DNA of 64,000 bases from Janthinobacterium agaricidamnosum NBRC 102515 = DSM 9628 (GTDB lineage: Bacteria > Pseudomonadota > Gammaproteobacteria > Burkholderiales > Burkholderiaceae_D). Below, piece by piece: positions 8,616-16,956 of the stretch (the stretch's first letter is position 1; the number at the start of each line of letters is the position of its first letter). The DNA lies in the NCBI RefSeq assembly GCF_000723165.1, contig NZ_HG322949.1:1803184-1867183 (forward strand), written 5' to 3'. Both the position numbers and the translations under genes were made by a program. The notes under the pieces are model-generated. The model saw only the letters and a list, made by a program, of their open reading frames with translations. It made no database searches and was not told the DNA's origin.

Positions 8616-8941
8616 GCCAGCAACTCCTGTACCGCGGTGAGTTCTTGTTCGACGGGGATAAAGGTCCGTTCGGGGCTTGGCAGGCGCCGCACCAGGTACC
8701 AGCCGCCATCGGGCAGCACGGCCGGCAGCCAGGCGCCCAGCAGCGGCAACTGGACGGCGCGCTTGCGCAGCACCGTTTCGGCGCTGGCCTGGTGCGCCCG
8801 TTCGCGCGGATAACCGACCGCGATCAAGGCGGTCTGCTCATGCGGACAGGTCAGCAACTCCATGCCATTCTCCAGCGCATGGTGCAGCACGACTTGCTCG
8901 CGGCAAGCCCGTAATACCAATTCGAAGATTAAATCCTGCAT
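8612..8941 (-). CDS. SycN-like T3SS chaperone
   Basis: The product is 109 aa, acidic and compact, with the alternating helix/strand pattern of class I (CesT/SycN) chaperones. The segment QLPLLGAWLP, then GGWYLVRRL and ELTAVQELLA, lines up by eye with the C-terminal half of SycN. In Ysc systems SycN (with YscB) binds YopN/SctW, the gene directly upstream here. It starts 31 bp after the sctW stop and overlaps the SctX-like gene by 4 bp. Confidence 0.6.
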   Translation of the reverse strand: MQDLIFELVLRACREQVVLHHALENGMELLTCPHEQTALIAVGYPRERAHQASAETVLRKRAVQLPLLGAWLPAVLPDGGWYLVRRLPSPERTFIPVEQELTAVQELLA

Positions 8942-8972
8942 TCAGCTTCCTTTGAAAATCGGTGATGCTTGA

Positions 8973-10142
8973 TTAGCCGCCCGCGCGTTGCAGGCTGCTG
9001 CGCCATTCGGCTTCGCGCTGGTCCGCGGCGCTGGGGCCGCTCGGCAGCGCCTGGTAGGAACCGACCGTGCAGGCTGTCAATTCTTCAATCAGCGTGCCGC
9101 GGGTCATCGGACCTTGCCACAGCCTGTCCGGGGTTTGCCTGACGCTGTCACGCAGCACCGCGTAACCGCGGGCGCGCCGCCGCTGGTCGATATGGGCGGT
9201 ATGAGCCACCTGGTCGAGCATCGTGGCGGCCTGTCCGGCGCGCTGCTGGCTCAGCTTCATCAGCCACGCGGCGGTGTCTTCCTGGCTGCCGCGCGGCGTC
9301 AGTTCGGCTTGCGCCGACAAGGCGCTGTTGAGCGACTTGGCTTGCGCCATGCTGCTTTGCACCAGCCGCACCGCGGACGTATCGGCCAGCGACATGCACA
9401 GGCGCCGGCCTTGCAGCTTGCGGTCCTGCAAGCCACCGGCCATGCCCGAGTGGACTTGCTCCATCAGGGCACCGAACGGCTTGCCGCTGCTGGCCGCCGT
9501 CTTTCTCAAGGTGTCGAACAGCGCTTCCGGCGTCAGCGCCGCGCCGTCGGCCGCGCCGCAAGCCCGGCGCAACGATTGCATCGACTTGAAGTCGCCGGCC
9601 TGGCCGAGCTGGGCCAGCACGCGCGACAGCGTGTCGCCATCCTGCTGGCCGGCGCGGATCTGCGGGCCGTGCTTTTTATCCAGCTCGGCCAGCATGGCGC
9701 CCAGCTTGGCGTCCATGATTTGCCGTTTTGGATCGTCCGGGGTTTTCTTCAGCTCTTCGCGTACCGAACCGAGCAGCAGATGGCGCTGCAAGGGATCGTA
9801 CGGCGACAGCATGTCTTCCAGCGACTGTTCGCTGCCGTCGCGCAGGTTGGACATGACCTTCTTGCTGACCGCCTGGATATGTTCTTCGTCATCGTCGTCA
9901 TCGTCGAGCGCCGAAGAGCCGGAGGCCCCGGAACCCTTGCGGGCCTGCGTCAGGCGCCGCGCCAGGCTCTTGCCCGGTCCCGGCGCCTGGCGCGCCTGGC
10001 CGGAGCGGAAGCTGGCCAGGCCGGTGCTGGACGCGTTGCGCGCGGCATCGCGCGGATCGACCGCGGCCGGCTGGTTCCTCAATTCAGAGAGGTGGCGCTG
10101 GCGGATGCGGTTGTTGAGGGCGGCTGAATTATTGATGTTCAT
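8973..10142 (-). CDS. sctW: T3SS gatekeeper SctW (YopN/HrpJ family)
   Basis: The product is 389 aa from the ATG at 10142. SctW plugs the export apparatus and switches secretion from early or middle substrates to effectors. The length fits a fused YopN-TyeA protein. Features are a disordered N-terminus rich in Asn/Ser/Gln (secretion signal and chaperone-binding region), an acidic run SALDDDDDDEE (about 77-87), and helical repeats to the end. The frame is open upstream (MAMN at 10148), but a near-perfect HrpL-type box ends at 10148, so transcription must start at or just inside the first codons. There is no SD, and the message is probably leaderless. First gene of the sctW-sctV operon. Confidence 0.85.
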   Translation of the reverse strand: MNINNSAALNNRIRQRHLSELRNQPAAVDPRDAARNASSTGLASFRSGQARQAPGPGKSLARRLTQARKGSGASGSSALDDDDDDEEHIQAVSKKVMSNLRDGSEQSLEDMLSPYDPLQRHLLLGSVREELKKTPDDPKRQIMDAKLGAMLAELDKKHGPQIRAGQQDGDTLSRVLAQLGQAGDFKSMQSLRRACGAADGAALTPEALFDTLRKTAASSGKPFGALMEQVHSGMAGGLQDRKLQGRRLCMSLADTSAVRLVQSSMAQAKSLNSALSAQAELTPRGSQEDTAAWLMKLSQQRAGQAATMLDQVAHTAHIDQRRRARGYAVLRDSVRQTPDRLWQGPMTRGTLIEELTACTVGSYQALPSGPSAADQREAEWRSSLQRAGG

Positions 10143-10147
10143 GGCCA

Positions 10148-10175
10148 TGAGTGGCGCGTATCTCGATCTGGTTCC
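10148..10175 (-). promoter_or_regulatory. HrpL-type box for sctW
   Basis: On the minus strand: GGAACC, 15 nt, CCACTCA. This matches the classic HrpL consensus GGAACC-N15/16-CCACNNA exactly. It lies directly against the sctW start codon. Confidence 0.85.
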
Positions 10176-10211
10176 AGCGGCGCATGGCGCCGCGTTTGGC
10201 GGCAAGGCGAT

Positions 10212-10240
10212 GGAACCCGAAGGGGCCGGCCGGTTACTTA
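10212..10240 (+). promoter_or_regulatory. HrpL-type box for sctD operon
   Basis: GGAACC, 16 nt, TTACTTA; the -35 part is perfect and the -10 part is a YYACNNA variant. It lies 33 bp upstream of the sctD ATG and back-to-back with the sctW box, making a bidirectional control region. Confidence 0.7.
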
Positions 10241-10273
10241 CAGCGGAGATTGTATTGAACGAGGGGATAGGCT

Positions 10274-11413
10274 ATGTTGGAACTCAGGGTATTGAATGGC
10301 TTGCATCGCGGCGCGGTATTGCCGTTGGCGGGCGACAGCGTCACCATCGGCTGCAGCGAAGACGCCGACATGGTGATGGTTGATAACGCCATCGAAGCGG
10401 AACATGCGGTACTGCGCTTTAATGGCGTGGACTGGGTGCTGCTGGCGGAACAGGGCCGCATCGCCGGTGTCGGCCAGACCTCGGCCAGCGACAGCGTCGA
10501 GCTGGTTCCGGACCAGCCGGTATTGCTGGGCGATAGCGGCATCTGGCTGGTGCTGTCGAGCGCCGAAGCGGCGTGGATCGCGCCGCCGGCCGGCCATCCC
10601 GGCCTCGCCGCGGCGCAGCCTGAGGCGCGGGTTGAGCCGCAGCCGGCCTATGGCTCCGATGCAGGCTTCAGTGGTGCTTCCGACGCGGGTTTTTATGGCG
10701 GTTCCGACGCCGATTTCAATCCCCGCGCCGAGCCCGGTTTCAGCGACGACCCGGTGGTGCTGCCGCCGCCCGCGCCAGGCGGATCGGCCGGCGCGCCGCC
10801 GAATCTGCCGACGCCGCGCCGGCGCAGTCGCTGGCTGCCGCGCCGCCTCAGCCTCGGACTGGTGCTGGCGCTGACCGCGATCGTCTGCAGTACCGCCTAT
10901 GCGCTGGTGCAGCGCGACGAAACGCCACCGCGGCGCCGGCCGCTGACGCTGGACCTGGCCAGCACGCCCAGGGCGGCGCGTGCGGCGGCATCGGCATCGG
11001 CGGCTGCGGCAGTTGCGTCAACCAGCGTCGCCGCGGCGCCGCTGAGCGATCAATTCCGCCAGCGCCTGCGCGAGGCCGAGTTGCTGGACCGCATAGACCT
11101 GCAGCTGGGCGCCGCCAAATGGGTCATGCGGGCCGACCTCGACGACGACGAGCGGGCCCGTTTCGAGCGCATCCTGGCCAGTTTCGTGGCCGAGCATCAC
11201 ATCACCTTTCCGGTGCAGGCGCATATCGTGACGGCCGAAGGCATGCTGCCATTTAAAATCCAGCAAGTGATCACCGGCTCCACTCCCAGCCTGGTCACCG
11301 CCGACGGCGAGCGGCTGTATGTCGGCGACGATTATCGCGGCACGCGGGTGGTGGCGATCGACCAGCACCGCCTGAGCTTCGTCGGCAAACGCAAGATCGA
11401 GGTGAACTGGTGA
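10274..11413 (+). CDS. sctD: T3SS inner-membrane ring protein SctD
   Basis: The product is 379 aa. SctD forms the outer of the two inner-membrane rings. The N-terminal about 95 residues are an FHA-like cytosolic domain (LELRVLNGLHRGAVLPL, then SVTIGCSEDADMVM). A Pro/Gly/Asp-rich linker (about 100-180) carries short repeats of the type SDAGF(S/Y)G. One membrane helix follows at about 195-212 (LSLGLVLALTAIVCSTAYAL), then a periplasmic region with BON/ring-building folds. An SD-like GAGGGG precedes the ATG. First gene of the sctD-U operon; its stop overlaps the sctN start. Confidence 0.9.
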   Translation: MLELRVLNGLHRGAVLPLAGDSVTIGCSEDADMVMVDNAIEAEHAVLRFNGVDWVLLAEQGRIAGVGQTSASDSVELVPDQPVLLGDSGIWLVLSSAEAAWIAPPAGHPGLAAAQPEARVEPQPAYGSDAGFSGASDAGFYGGSDADFNPRAEPGFSDDPVVLPPPAPGGSAGAPPNLPTPRRRSRWLPRRLSLGLVLALTAIVCSTAYALVQRDETPPRRRPLTLDLASTPRAARAAASASAAAAVASTSVAAAPLSDQFRQRLREAELLDRIDLQLGAAKWVMRADLDDDERARFERILASFVAEHHITFPVQAHIVTAEGMLPFKIQQVITGSTPSLVTADGERLYVGDDYRGTRVVAIDQHRLSFVGKRKIEVNW

Positions 11414-12792
11414 ACGCCGCCATCGACGATGGCAAGCCGGCGATCGCCCCGGCATTGGCGGCGGTGCGCGAACGCTTGCCGGACTGGCTGGCCGGCTTGC
11501 CGGAGCGGCCCGGCCTCGACACCTACGGCCGGGTCGGGCAAGTGGTCGGCACGCTGATCGAAGCGGCAATGCCGCCGGCCGCGATCGGCGAACTGTGCCA
11601 CCTGATCCTGCCGGAGCGTACCGGCCAGCCGATGCTGGCCGAAGTGGTCGGCTTTTCAGGCAAGACCACGCTGCTGTCGGCGCTCAGCCCGCTGGAAGGC
11701 GTGTCGAACCAGACCCTGGTCCAGCCTTTGCGGCGCAGCCACACGGTCGAAGTCGGCGAACATCTGTTTGGCTGCGTGCTGGACGGATTTGGTCGTGTCG
11801 TGTTCGACACCCAGGGCCGCAAGACCGAGCCGGCCGCCTGGCGCAGCACGGTGCCGGTGATCCGCGACGCGCCGGTGGCGACCGACCGGCCGCGCATCGT
11901 CGATACGCTGGCGACCGGCGTGCGGGCGATCGACGGCTTGCTGACGCTGGGACGCGGCCAGCGCATGGGCATCTTTGCCGGTCCCGGCTGCGGCAAGACC
12001 ACGCTGATGGCGGCGATTGCGCGCGGCTGCGGCGCCGACGCCATCGTGTTCGGCCTGATCGGCGAACGTGGCCGCGAAGTCAACGAATTCCTGCAGCATG
12101 AACTGGACGCCGAGCTGGTCTCTAAAACCATCATCGTCTGCGCCACCTCGGACCGCACGTCGATGGAGCGCGCCCGTGCCGCCTTCACCGCCACCGCGAT
12201 CGCCGAAGGGTTCCGGGCGCGCGGCAAGCATGTGCTGCTGCTGGTCGATTCGCTGACCCGGTTTGCGCGGGCCCAGCGCGAAATCGGCCTGGCGGCCGGC
12301 GAACCGCCGGCCCGCGGCGGCTTTACGCCATCGGTCTACACCATGCTGCCGCGGCTGGTCGAACGGGCCGGTTTGACGCAGAGCGGGTCGATCACCGCGC
12401 TGTACACCGTGCTGGTGGATGGCGAGGCGGCCTCGGACCCGATCGGCGATGAAGCCAAGTCGCTGCTCGACGGCCATATCTTGCTGAGCAAGAAGCTGGC
12501 CGAGCAGGGGCATTACCCGGCCATCGACGTATTGGCCAGTATCAGCCGGACCATGGGCAACGTCACCGAATCGGCGCAGCGCAAGTCGGCCTCGCGCTTC
12601 CGCGAATTGATGGCGCGTTATCAAGAGATGGAGTTGCTGATACGGCTGGGCGAATACAAGTCCGGCACCGATGAACTGGCCGACCGGGCGGTCGAGCTGC
12701 GGCCCGAGCAGTTGTCGTTCCTGCGCCAGGATACGCGCGGACAATCGCCGTATGACGAAACCATGGCCCGCATGGCCGAGCTGGCCGCATGA
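11410..12792 (+). CDS. sctN: T3SS ATPase SctN
   Basis: The product is 460 aa, starting at a GTG that overlaps the sctD stop. This hexameric ATPase strips chaperones and unfolds substrates at the base of the machine. The Walker A motif is GPGCGKTTLM (about 195). GLIGERGREVNEF follows, then Walker B VLLLVDSLTRFARAQREI and the signature GGFTPSVYTMLPRLVERAG. Length and motif order match the FliI/SctN family. ATGA overlap with sctO. Confidence 0.98.
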   Translation: MNAAIDDGKPAIAPALAAVRERLPDWLAGLPERPGLDTYGRVGQVVGTLIEAAMPPAAIGELCHLILPERTGQPMLAEVVGFSGKTTLLSALSPLEGVSNQTLVQPLRRSHTVEVGEHLFGCVLDGFGRVVFDTQGRKTEPAAWRSTVPVIRDAPVATDRPRIVDTLATGVRAIDGLLTLGRGQRMGIFAGPGCGKTTLMAAIARGCGADAIVFGLIGERGREVNEFLQHELDAELVSKTIIVCATSDRTSMERARAAFTATAIAEGFRARGKHVLLLVDSLTRFARAQREIGLAAGEPPARGGFTPSVYTMLPRLVERAGLTQSGSITALYTVLVDGEAASDPIGDEAKSLLDGHILLSKKLAEQGHYPAIDVLASISRTMGNVTESAQRKSASRFRELMARYQEMELLIRLGEYKSGTDELADRAVELRPEQLSFLRQDTRGQSPYDETMARMAELAA

Positions 12793-13271
12793 ACGGTCGC
12801 GCGGCCGGCCGCCAGCGCGAAGTGGTCGACGTGGCCGAGCCGCGCAAGCCCGACCGCACGCTCGATGGCGTGATCAATGTGCGCAAGCAGCGCAGCGAGC
12901 GCATGGAGCGCGAGCAGCGCGAGGCGCTGGCGGCCTGGCGCGAACTGCGCATGGGCTTGCGCGCATACAAGCTGGTCTGGCGTCAGAGCGTGCTCGACGC
13001 CCAGCAATTCTGGCAGCACAGCCGCGCTGATTTTTTTGCGATGCGTACGTCCAGCGGCGAGTTTTTCAACGCCCGGCGGGTGTACACCAAGATGCGCGGC
13101 ATCAGCGACCAGGCGCTGCTGGCGTGGCGCGAAGCGCTGTTGCCGTGCCGCCAGGCGGGGCGGGTCTTTTTCGAGGCCAAGCTGGCGGTACGGCTGGCCC
13201 GCCTGAACCAGGAAAAATTAAGCATGGTGCGCGACAGCATCGCGCTGCAACACCGTCTGCAGGAGGATTAA
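12789..13271 (+). CDS. sctO: T3SS stalk protein SctO
   Basis: The product is 160 aa, almost entirely helical, and rich in Arg/Lys/Glu/Gln (RKQRSERMEREQREALAAW). This is the coiled-coil hairpin expected for SctO/FliJ, the central stalk that links SctN to SctV. It is placed between sctN and sctP as in other systems and overlaps sctN by 4 bp. The family is poorly conserved, so the call rests on size, composition and position. Confidence 0.8.
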   Translation: MNGRAAGRQREVVDVAEPRKPDRTLDGVINVRKQRSERMEREQREALAAWRELRMGLRAYKLVWRQSVLDAQQFWQHSRADFFAMRTSSGEFFNARRVYTKMRGISDQALLAWREALLPCRQAGRVFFEAKLAVRLARLNQEKLSMVRDSIALQHRLQED

Positions 13272-13838
13272 ATGTCAGCCATATCGCCATACCGGGGCGC
13301 GGCTTTGCACGCCGAAGAGCATCGGGCGCCGCCCAGGCCGCCCCAGCACCATGCCGATCCGGTCAAACCGTACAAACCGCAGCCGCCGCGGGCGCCGCGC
13401 CACGACGACGGCGCGGCACAGCGGGAACCGCGGCAGGCCGATGACAAGGCCGCCCAGTGCGCTACGGTGACGGCGTGGATGCCGGACGAACGGGCGCGTC
13501 GCGAACAGGGCGGCGGGCAGGACGACGACAAGGATGGCCAGGACGGCAAGGAGGGGGGCGTGGCGCCGTCGGCCGGCGCGCCGCCGGCGCCGGACCCCGA
13601 CCTGGACCTGTGCGCCGACGCCTTGCTGGGCCTGGGGGCCGACAATGGCGTGTTCGAACTGCTGCTGCCGGGCGGCCGTTCGCTGAATGTGGCGGTCGAT
13701 TCGAACGACAGCCGCATCAGTTTCCTGCTCAGCACCGCCGACAATGGGCTGGCGAAACAGCTGCGCGAAAAAAAAATGGAACTGGAAGGCCGGTTGCAAC
13801 GACGTATGGGTAAGAAAACCACTGTCACGCTGCTGTAG
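13272..13838 (+). CDS. sctP: T3SS needle-length/substrate-switch protein SctP
   Basis: The product is 188 aa. The first about 110 residues are disordered (Pro, His, Asp, Gly-rich). The C-terminal about 80 residues form a compact domain (LLLPGGRSLNVAVDSND, then LEGRLQRRM) of the type that ends SctP/HrpP and FliK proteins. SctP sets needle length and triggers the substrate switch through SctU. It is short compared with YscP and closer to HrpP in size. The start lies at the sctO stop. Confidence 0.75.
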   Translation: MSAISPYRGAALHAEEHRAPPRPPQHHADPVKPYKPQPPRAPRHDDGAAQREPRQADDKAAQCATVTAWMPDERARREQGGGQDDDKDGQDGKEGGVAPSAGAPPAPDPDLDLCADALLGLGADNGVFELLLPGGRSLNVAVDSNDSRISFLLSTADNGLAKQLREKKMELEGRLQRRMGKKTTVTLL

Positions 13839-13883
13839 CCGTCCCGGCGCCGCATGCGTGCGGTACGTCTAGCCAGGATTCCC

Positions 13884-15137
13884 ATGTCTTATTTCGTTGC
13901 GCCCGGACGGGCCACCGCTCTCGATTTGACGCCGACCCGCGTGACGGCGCAGTTTGCCGCGCTGACGCGCCAGCTCGGCGGCGGCATGCAAGCCGATTGC
14001 GGCGCTATCGCGCTGTCGCTCACCTTGGCGCCGGCGGCCAGCCTGGACGCCGCCGGTTCCGATGAGGCGCTGGTATTCGACGGGCCGCATGGCGCCGTGA
14101 CGGTACAGCAGGGCGTGCGCTTGCTGCGCGCGCTGACCGGCATCGACCTGAGCTCGGCCGCGATGCAGGGGCCGCACTGGGCCTGGCTGGAAGCGGCGGC
14201 GCTGGCGCGCCTGCGCGGCACGCCGCTGGCCTTTGCGCAAACTGTACGATTGGCCGCTCCGGATGCCGCTCCGGATACCGGCGCGGATGGCGACTTGCTG
14301 GCGCTGGCCCTCAGCCTGGAAGATGCCGGCCAGCGGGGTGCCGTCCATCGCATCGTCACCCGCGCCAGCGCCAGCGTAGCGACCTGGCGCGCATGCCTGG
14401 CCGATCCGCTATGGCGCGCCGTGCCGCGCGCCGCGCTGTCCGACGCTTTCCTGCCCAACCCGCAGCCGGTGCTGCTGGCGCGCCATCGCTTGCCGCTGGC
14501 GCTGCTGCAAACCCTGCGTCCGGGCGACATCGTGCTGCCCGACCATCCTTATTTCGACTGCGCCGGCGCTGGCCTGCTGAGCCTGGGCGCACAGCGTCTG
14601 GGCGTGCAATTCCACGCGCCGCGCTCGCTGATTATTACTGCAATGGAGCAAACAATGGACTATTACACCGCATCCGATTACGAGACTGAACCGGATTATC
14701 CATCCGGGCATGGGGCTGAGCATCCAGCGCACTATCAGGAAAATCATCAGGCGGACTTTCCGGCAGAGCATCAGGATTATCGGGCGGACCAGCAGGCGGA
14801 CTACCGGGCGGATCATCAGGCCGACTATCAGGCCGGTTATGAAGCGCAGCCGCCAGCCGCCCCGCTGGCGCCGCCGGCGGCCGAACCGGCCCACGCCGAG
14901 CCGCGTTCCACGTCTGTCGAGCAACTGCCGCTGAGCCTCGATTTCGTGCTGGGCCAGCTCAACCTGAACCTGGGCCAGATGCGCCAGCTGGCGCCGGGTG
15001 TGGTGCTGGAGCTGGGGCAGGGCACGCCGGCCAGCATCGGCGTCATGTGCGGCGGCCGCCTGCTGGGCCGCGGCGAAGCGGTCAATGTCGACGGCAAACT
15101 GGGCGTACGCCTGACGGAATGGACGGAGCAAGCGTGA
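13884..15137 (+). CDS. sctQ: T3SS C-ring/sorting platform protein SctQ with a repeat-rich linker
   Basis: The product is 417 aa from the ATG at 13884, which follows AGGA; an ATG at 13854 lacks a good SD. The N-terminal part (about 1-250) is the poorly conserved SctQ domain. The C-terminal about 75 residues form a SPOA domain (LPLSLDFVLGQLNLNLGQ, then SIGVMCGG and RGEAVNVDGKLGVRL). Between them, about 257-335, is an unusual Tyr/His/Gln/Asp-rich stretch made of imperfect QADYRADHQ-like repeats. An internal SD and ATG at 14645-14657 could give a separate SctQ-C of about 160 aa. The stop overlaps the sctR start. Confidence 0.9.
   Translation: MSYFVAPGRATALDLTPTRVTAQFAALTRQLGGGMQADCGAIALSLTLAPAASLDAAGSDEALVFDGPHGAVTVQQGVRLLRALTGIDLSSAAMQGPHWAWLEAAALARLRGTPLAFAQTVRLAAPDAAPDTGADGDLLALALSLEDAGQRGAVHRIVTRASASVATWRACLADPLWRAVPRAALSDAFLPNPQPVLLARHRLPLALLQTLRPGDIVLPDHPYFDCAGAGLLSLGAQRLGVQFHAPRSLIITAMEQTMDYYTASDYETEPDYPSGHGAEHPAHYQENHQADFPAEHQDYRADQQADYRADHQADYQAGYEAQPPAAPLAPPAAEPAHAEPRSTSVEQLPLSLDFVLGQLNLNLGQMRQLAPGVVLELGQGTPASIGVMCGGRLLGRGEAVNVDGKLGVRLTEWTEQA
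14643..14657 (+). promoter_or_regulatory. Candidate internal ribosome binding site and start in sctQ
   Basis: GGAG (14645-14648) is followed after 6 nt by an in-frame ATG (14655-14657). A further in-frame ATG lies at 14643. Initiation here would make a SctQ-C product with the whole SPOA domain, as known for YscQ and SpaO. In P. syringae the same function is encoded by the split genes hrcQA and hrcQB. Confidence 0.5.
14697..14845 (+). repeat. Degenerate in-frame repeats in the SctQ linker
   Basis: Imperfect 12-15 bp units built on CATCAGGCGGACTA(T/C)CGGGCGGA encode HQADYRAD-type peptides. The unit number could vary without a frameshift. Confidence 0.6.
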
Positions 15138-15793
15138 ACAATCAATATGATGTCGTGTCATTTTCCATCCTGCTGGGGATGCTGTCGCTGATACCGCTGA
15201 TCGTCGTGACCACTACCTCGTTCCTGAAGATTTCGCTGGTGTTGCTGGTGCTGCGCAACGCCATCGGCGTGCAGCAGGCGCCGCCGACCATCGCGATCTA
15301 CGGCATCGCGCTGGCTGTCAGCGCCTTCGTGATGGCGCCGACGGTGCAGGAAATCGGCAACCGGGCGCTGAAACTGCAATCGTCCACCAGCGATTCGTCG
15401 CACGCGGCGCCGCTGCTGCAGCAGGCCCAGACGACGCTGGAGCCGCTGCACCAGTTCATGCTGAAATTCAGCCAGCCGGCGCAGCGCGAACTGTTCCTCG
15501 ATTCGGCCCGCAAACTGTGGCCCAAGGATATGGCCAAGGCCGCCACGTCCAGCGATACGCTGATCGTGCTGCCGGCGTTTGTCGTCTCCGAACTGCAGGC
15601 CGGCTACCAGATCGGTTTCCTGATCTATATCCCGTTCGTGGTGATCGACCTGCTGATCTCGAATTTGCTGCAGGCGCTCGGCATGCAGCAAGTCAGTCCG
15701 CAAACGCTGACCATTCCGCTGAAGATGCTGCTGTTCGTGATGGTCGATGGCTGGGGCAAGCTGCTGCATGCGCTGGCGATGTCCTATCTGTGA
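15134..15793 (+). CDS. sctR: T3SS export apparatus protein SctR
   Basis: The product is 219 aa from a GTG that overlaps the sctQ stop. SctR (FliP family) builds the core of the export pore with SctS and SctT. Four hydrophobic segments are visible. The family signatures are also present: SFLKISLVLLVLRNAIG near the N-terminus, LPAFVVSELQAGYQIGFLIY in the middle, and MLLFVMVDGWGKL at the end. Confidence 0.97.
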   Translation: MNNQYDVVSFSILLGMLSLIPLIVVTTTSFLKISLVLLVLRNAIGVQQAPPTIAIYGIALAVSAFVMAPTVQEIGNRALKLQSSTSDSSHAAPLLQQAQTTLEPLHQFMLKFSQPAQRELFLDSARKLWPKDMAKAATSSDTLIVLPAFVVSELQAGYQIGFLIYIPFVVIDLLISNLLQALGMQQVSPQTLTIPLKMLLFVMVDGWGKLLHALAMSYL

Positions 15794-15876
15794 CCGTCCG
15801 CTCCCCGTTTTACCTCTGATTTTTAGCGCCGGCGCTGGTCGCCGGGGCGCTTCCGATTTCCTGAAAGGACTTCAGC

Positions 15877-16149
15877 GTGGCCGATACCTTACAATTTTTC
15901 CAGCAGGGCCTGTGGCTGGCCGTCGTCTTGTCGGCGCCGCCGCTGATCATCGCCACCGTGTGCGGCGTGCTGGTGTCGCTGGTGCAGGCGATTACCCAGG
16001 TACAAGACCAGACGCTGCCGTATGTGGTCAAGCTGGTTGCCGTCGCGGTGACGCTGGCCGTGCTGGGCCGCTGGCTGGGCAGCGAGTTGATGCAACTGAC
16101 CGAAACCGCGTTCCGCCTGATTCCCGGCGCCGGCCGCATGGGGATGTAA
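15877..16149 (+). CDS. sctS: T3SS export apparatus protein SctS
   Basis: The product is 90 aa from a GTG at 15877 with AAAGGA upstream. It is a FliQ-family protein with two membrane helices, IATVCGVLVSLVQAITQVQDQ being the signature between them. It packs around the SctR/SctT pore. An 83-bp gap separates it from sctR, the only sizeable gap in the operon. Confidence 0.97.
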   Translation: MADTLQFFQQGLWLAVVLSAPPLIIATVCGVLVSLVQAITQVQDQTLPYVVKLVAVAVTLAVLGRWLGSELMQLTETAFRLIPGAGRMGM

Positions 16150-16152
16150 AGC

Positions 16153-16956
16153 GTGTACACCGTCATGCCTCATTCGCTCCTGCTGGAGATCCAGTCGCTG
16201 CTGATCGCGCTGGCGCTGACGCTGCCGCGCATCGCGGTATGCCTGGCGATCCTGCCAGGCTTCGGCGCCGGCACGCTGACCATGGTGATGCGCGGCGCCG
16301 TCGCGTTTGCGCTGGCGCTGCCGGCCGTGGTGCCGGCCTTCGCCAGCGTCAATGCGACGCCGCCGGGAATGCTGCTGGCGGGCATGCTGAGCTTCAAGGA
16401 GGCCGCCATCGGCGGCATGCTGGGGCTGACCCTGGCGGTGCCGGTCTGGGTGGTGCAATCGATCGGCTCGATCCTCGACGCGCAGCGTTCGCCGATCCAG
16501 CTGGCGTCGAACAATGCGTCGTTCGACCATGACGCCAGCGCCATCGGCGCGATGCTGGTGCAGGCGGTGATGCTGGTGCTGATACAGGCCGGCCTGTTCA
16601 CCGCTCTGACCCGCATCCTGATCGAAAGTTACGGCATGTGGCCGGTGATGAGCCTCAGTCCGCCGTTCGACCCGCTGCACCTGGACGTGATGATCCAGCG
16701 CTTTTCCGAATTTGTCTGGCATATCGTGGTGTATGGCGGGCCGCTGCTGATTCCGCTGGTGATGGTCGATTTCGGCTTTGCCATCATCGGCGTGTTCGCG
16801 TCGAACCTGCAGGTGTCGTTCGCCGCGGCGCCGATCAAGAGCCTGGCCGGCATGTTCATCCTGCTGATTTACTGGCCGACGCTGTCCTATTACGTGGCCG
16901 GCGACTTTTCCCACATCCTCGACCTGAGCGCGATCCTGCTGGGGCATGGCACATGA
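16153..16956 (+). CDS. sctT: T3SS export apparatus protein SctT
   Basis: The product is 267 aa and belongs to the FliR family, with about six hydrophobic segments across the protein. Conserved stretches include GFGAGTLTMVMRGAVAFALA near the N-terminus and GSILDAQRSPIQLASNN in the middle. A GTG start at 16153 follows sctS by 3 bp. SctT completes the pore complex. Its stop overlaps the sctU ATG. Confidence 0.96.
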   Translation: MYTVMPHSLLLEIQSLLIALALTLPRIAVCLAILPGFGAGTLTMVMRGAVAFALALPAVVPAFASVNATPPGMLLAGMLSFKEAAIGGMLGLTLAVPVWVVQSIGSILDAQRSPIQLASNNASFDHDASAIGAMLVQAVMLVLIQAGLFTALTRILIESYGMWPVMSLSPPFDPLHLDVMIQRFSEFVWHIVVYGGPLLIPLVMVDFGFAIIGVFASNLQVSFAAAPIKSLAGMFILLIYWPTLSYYVAGDFSHILDLSAILLGHGT

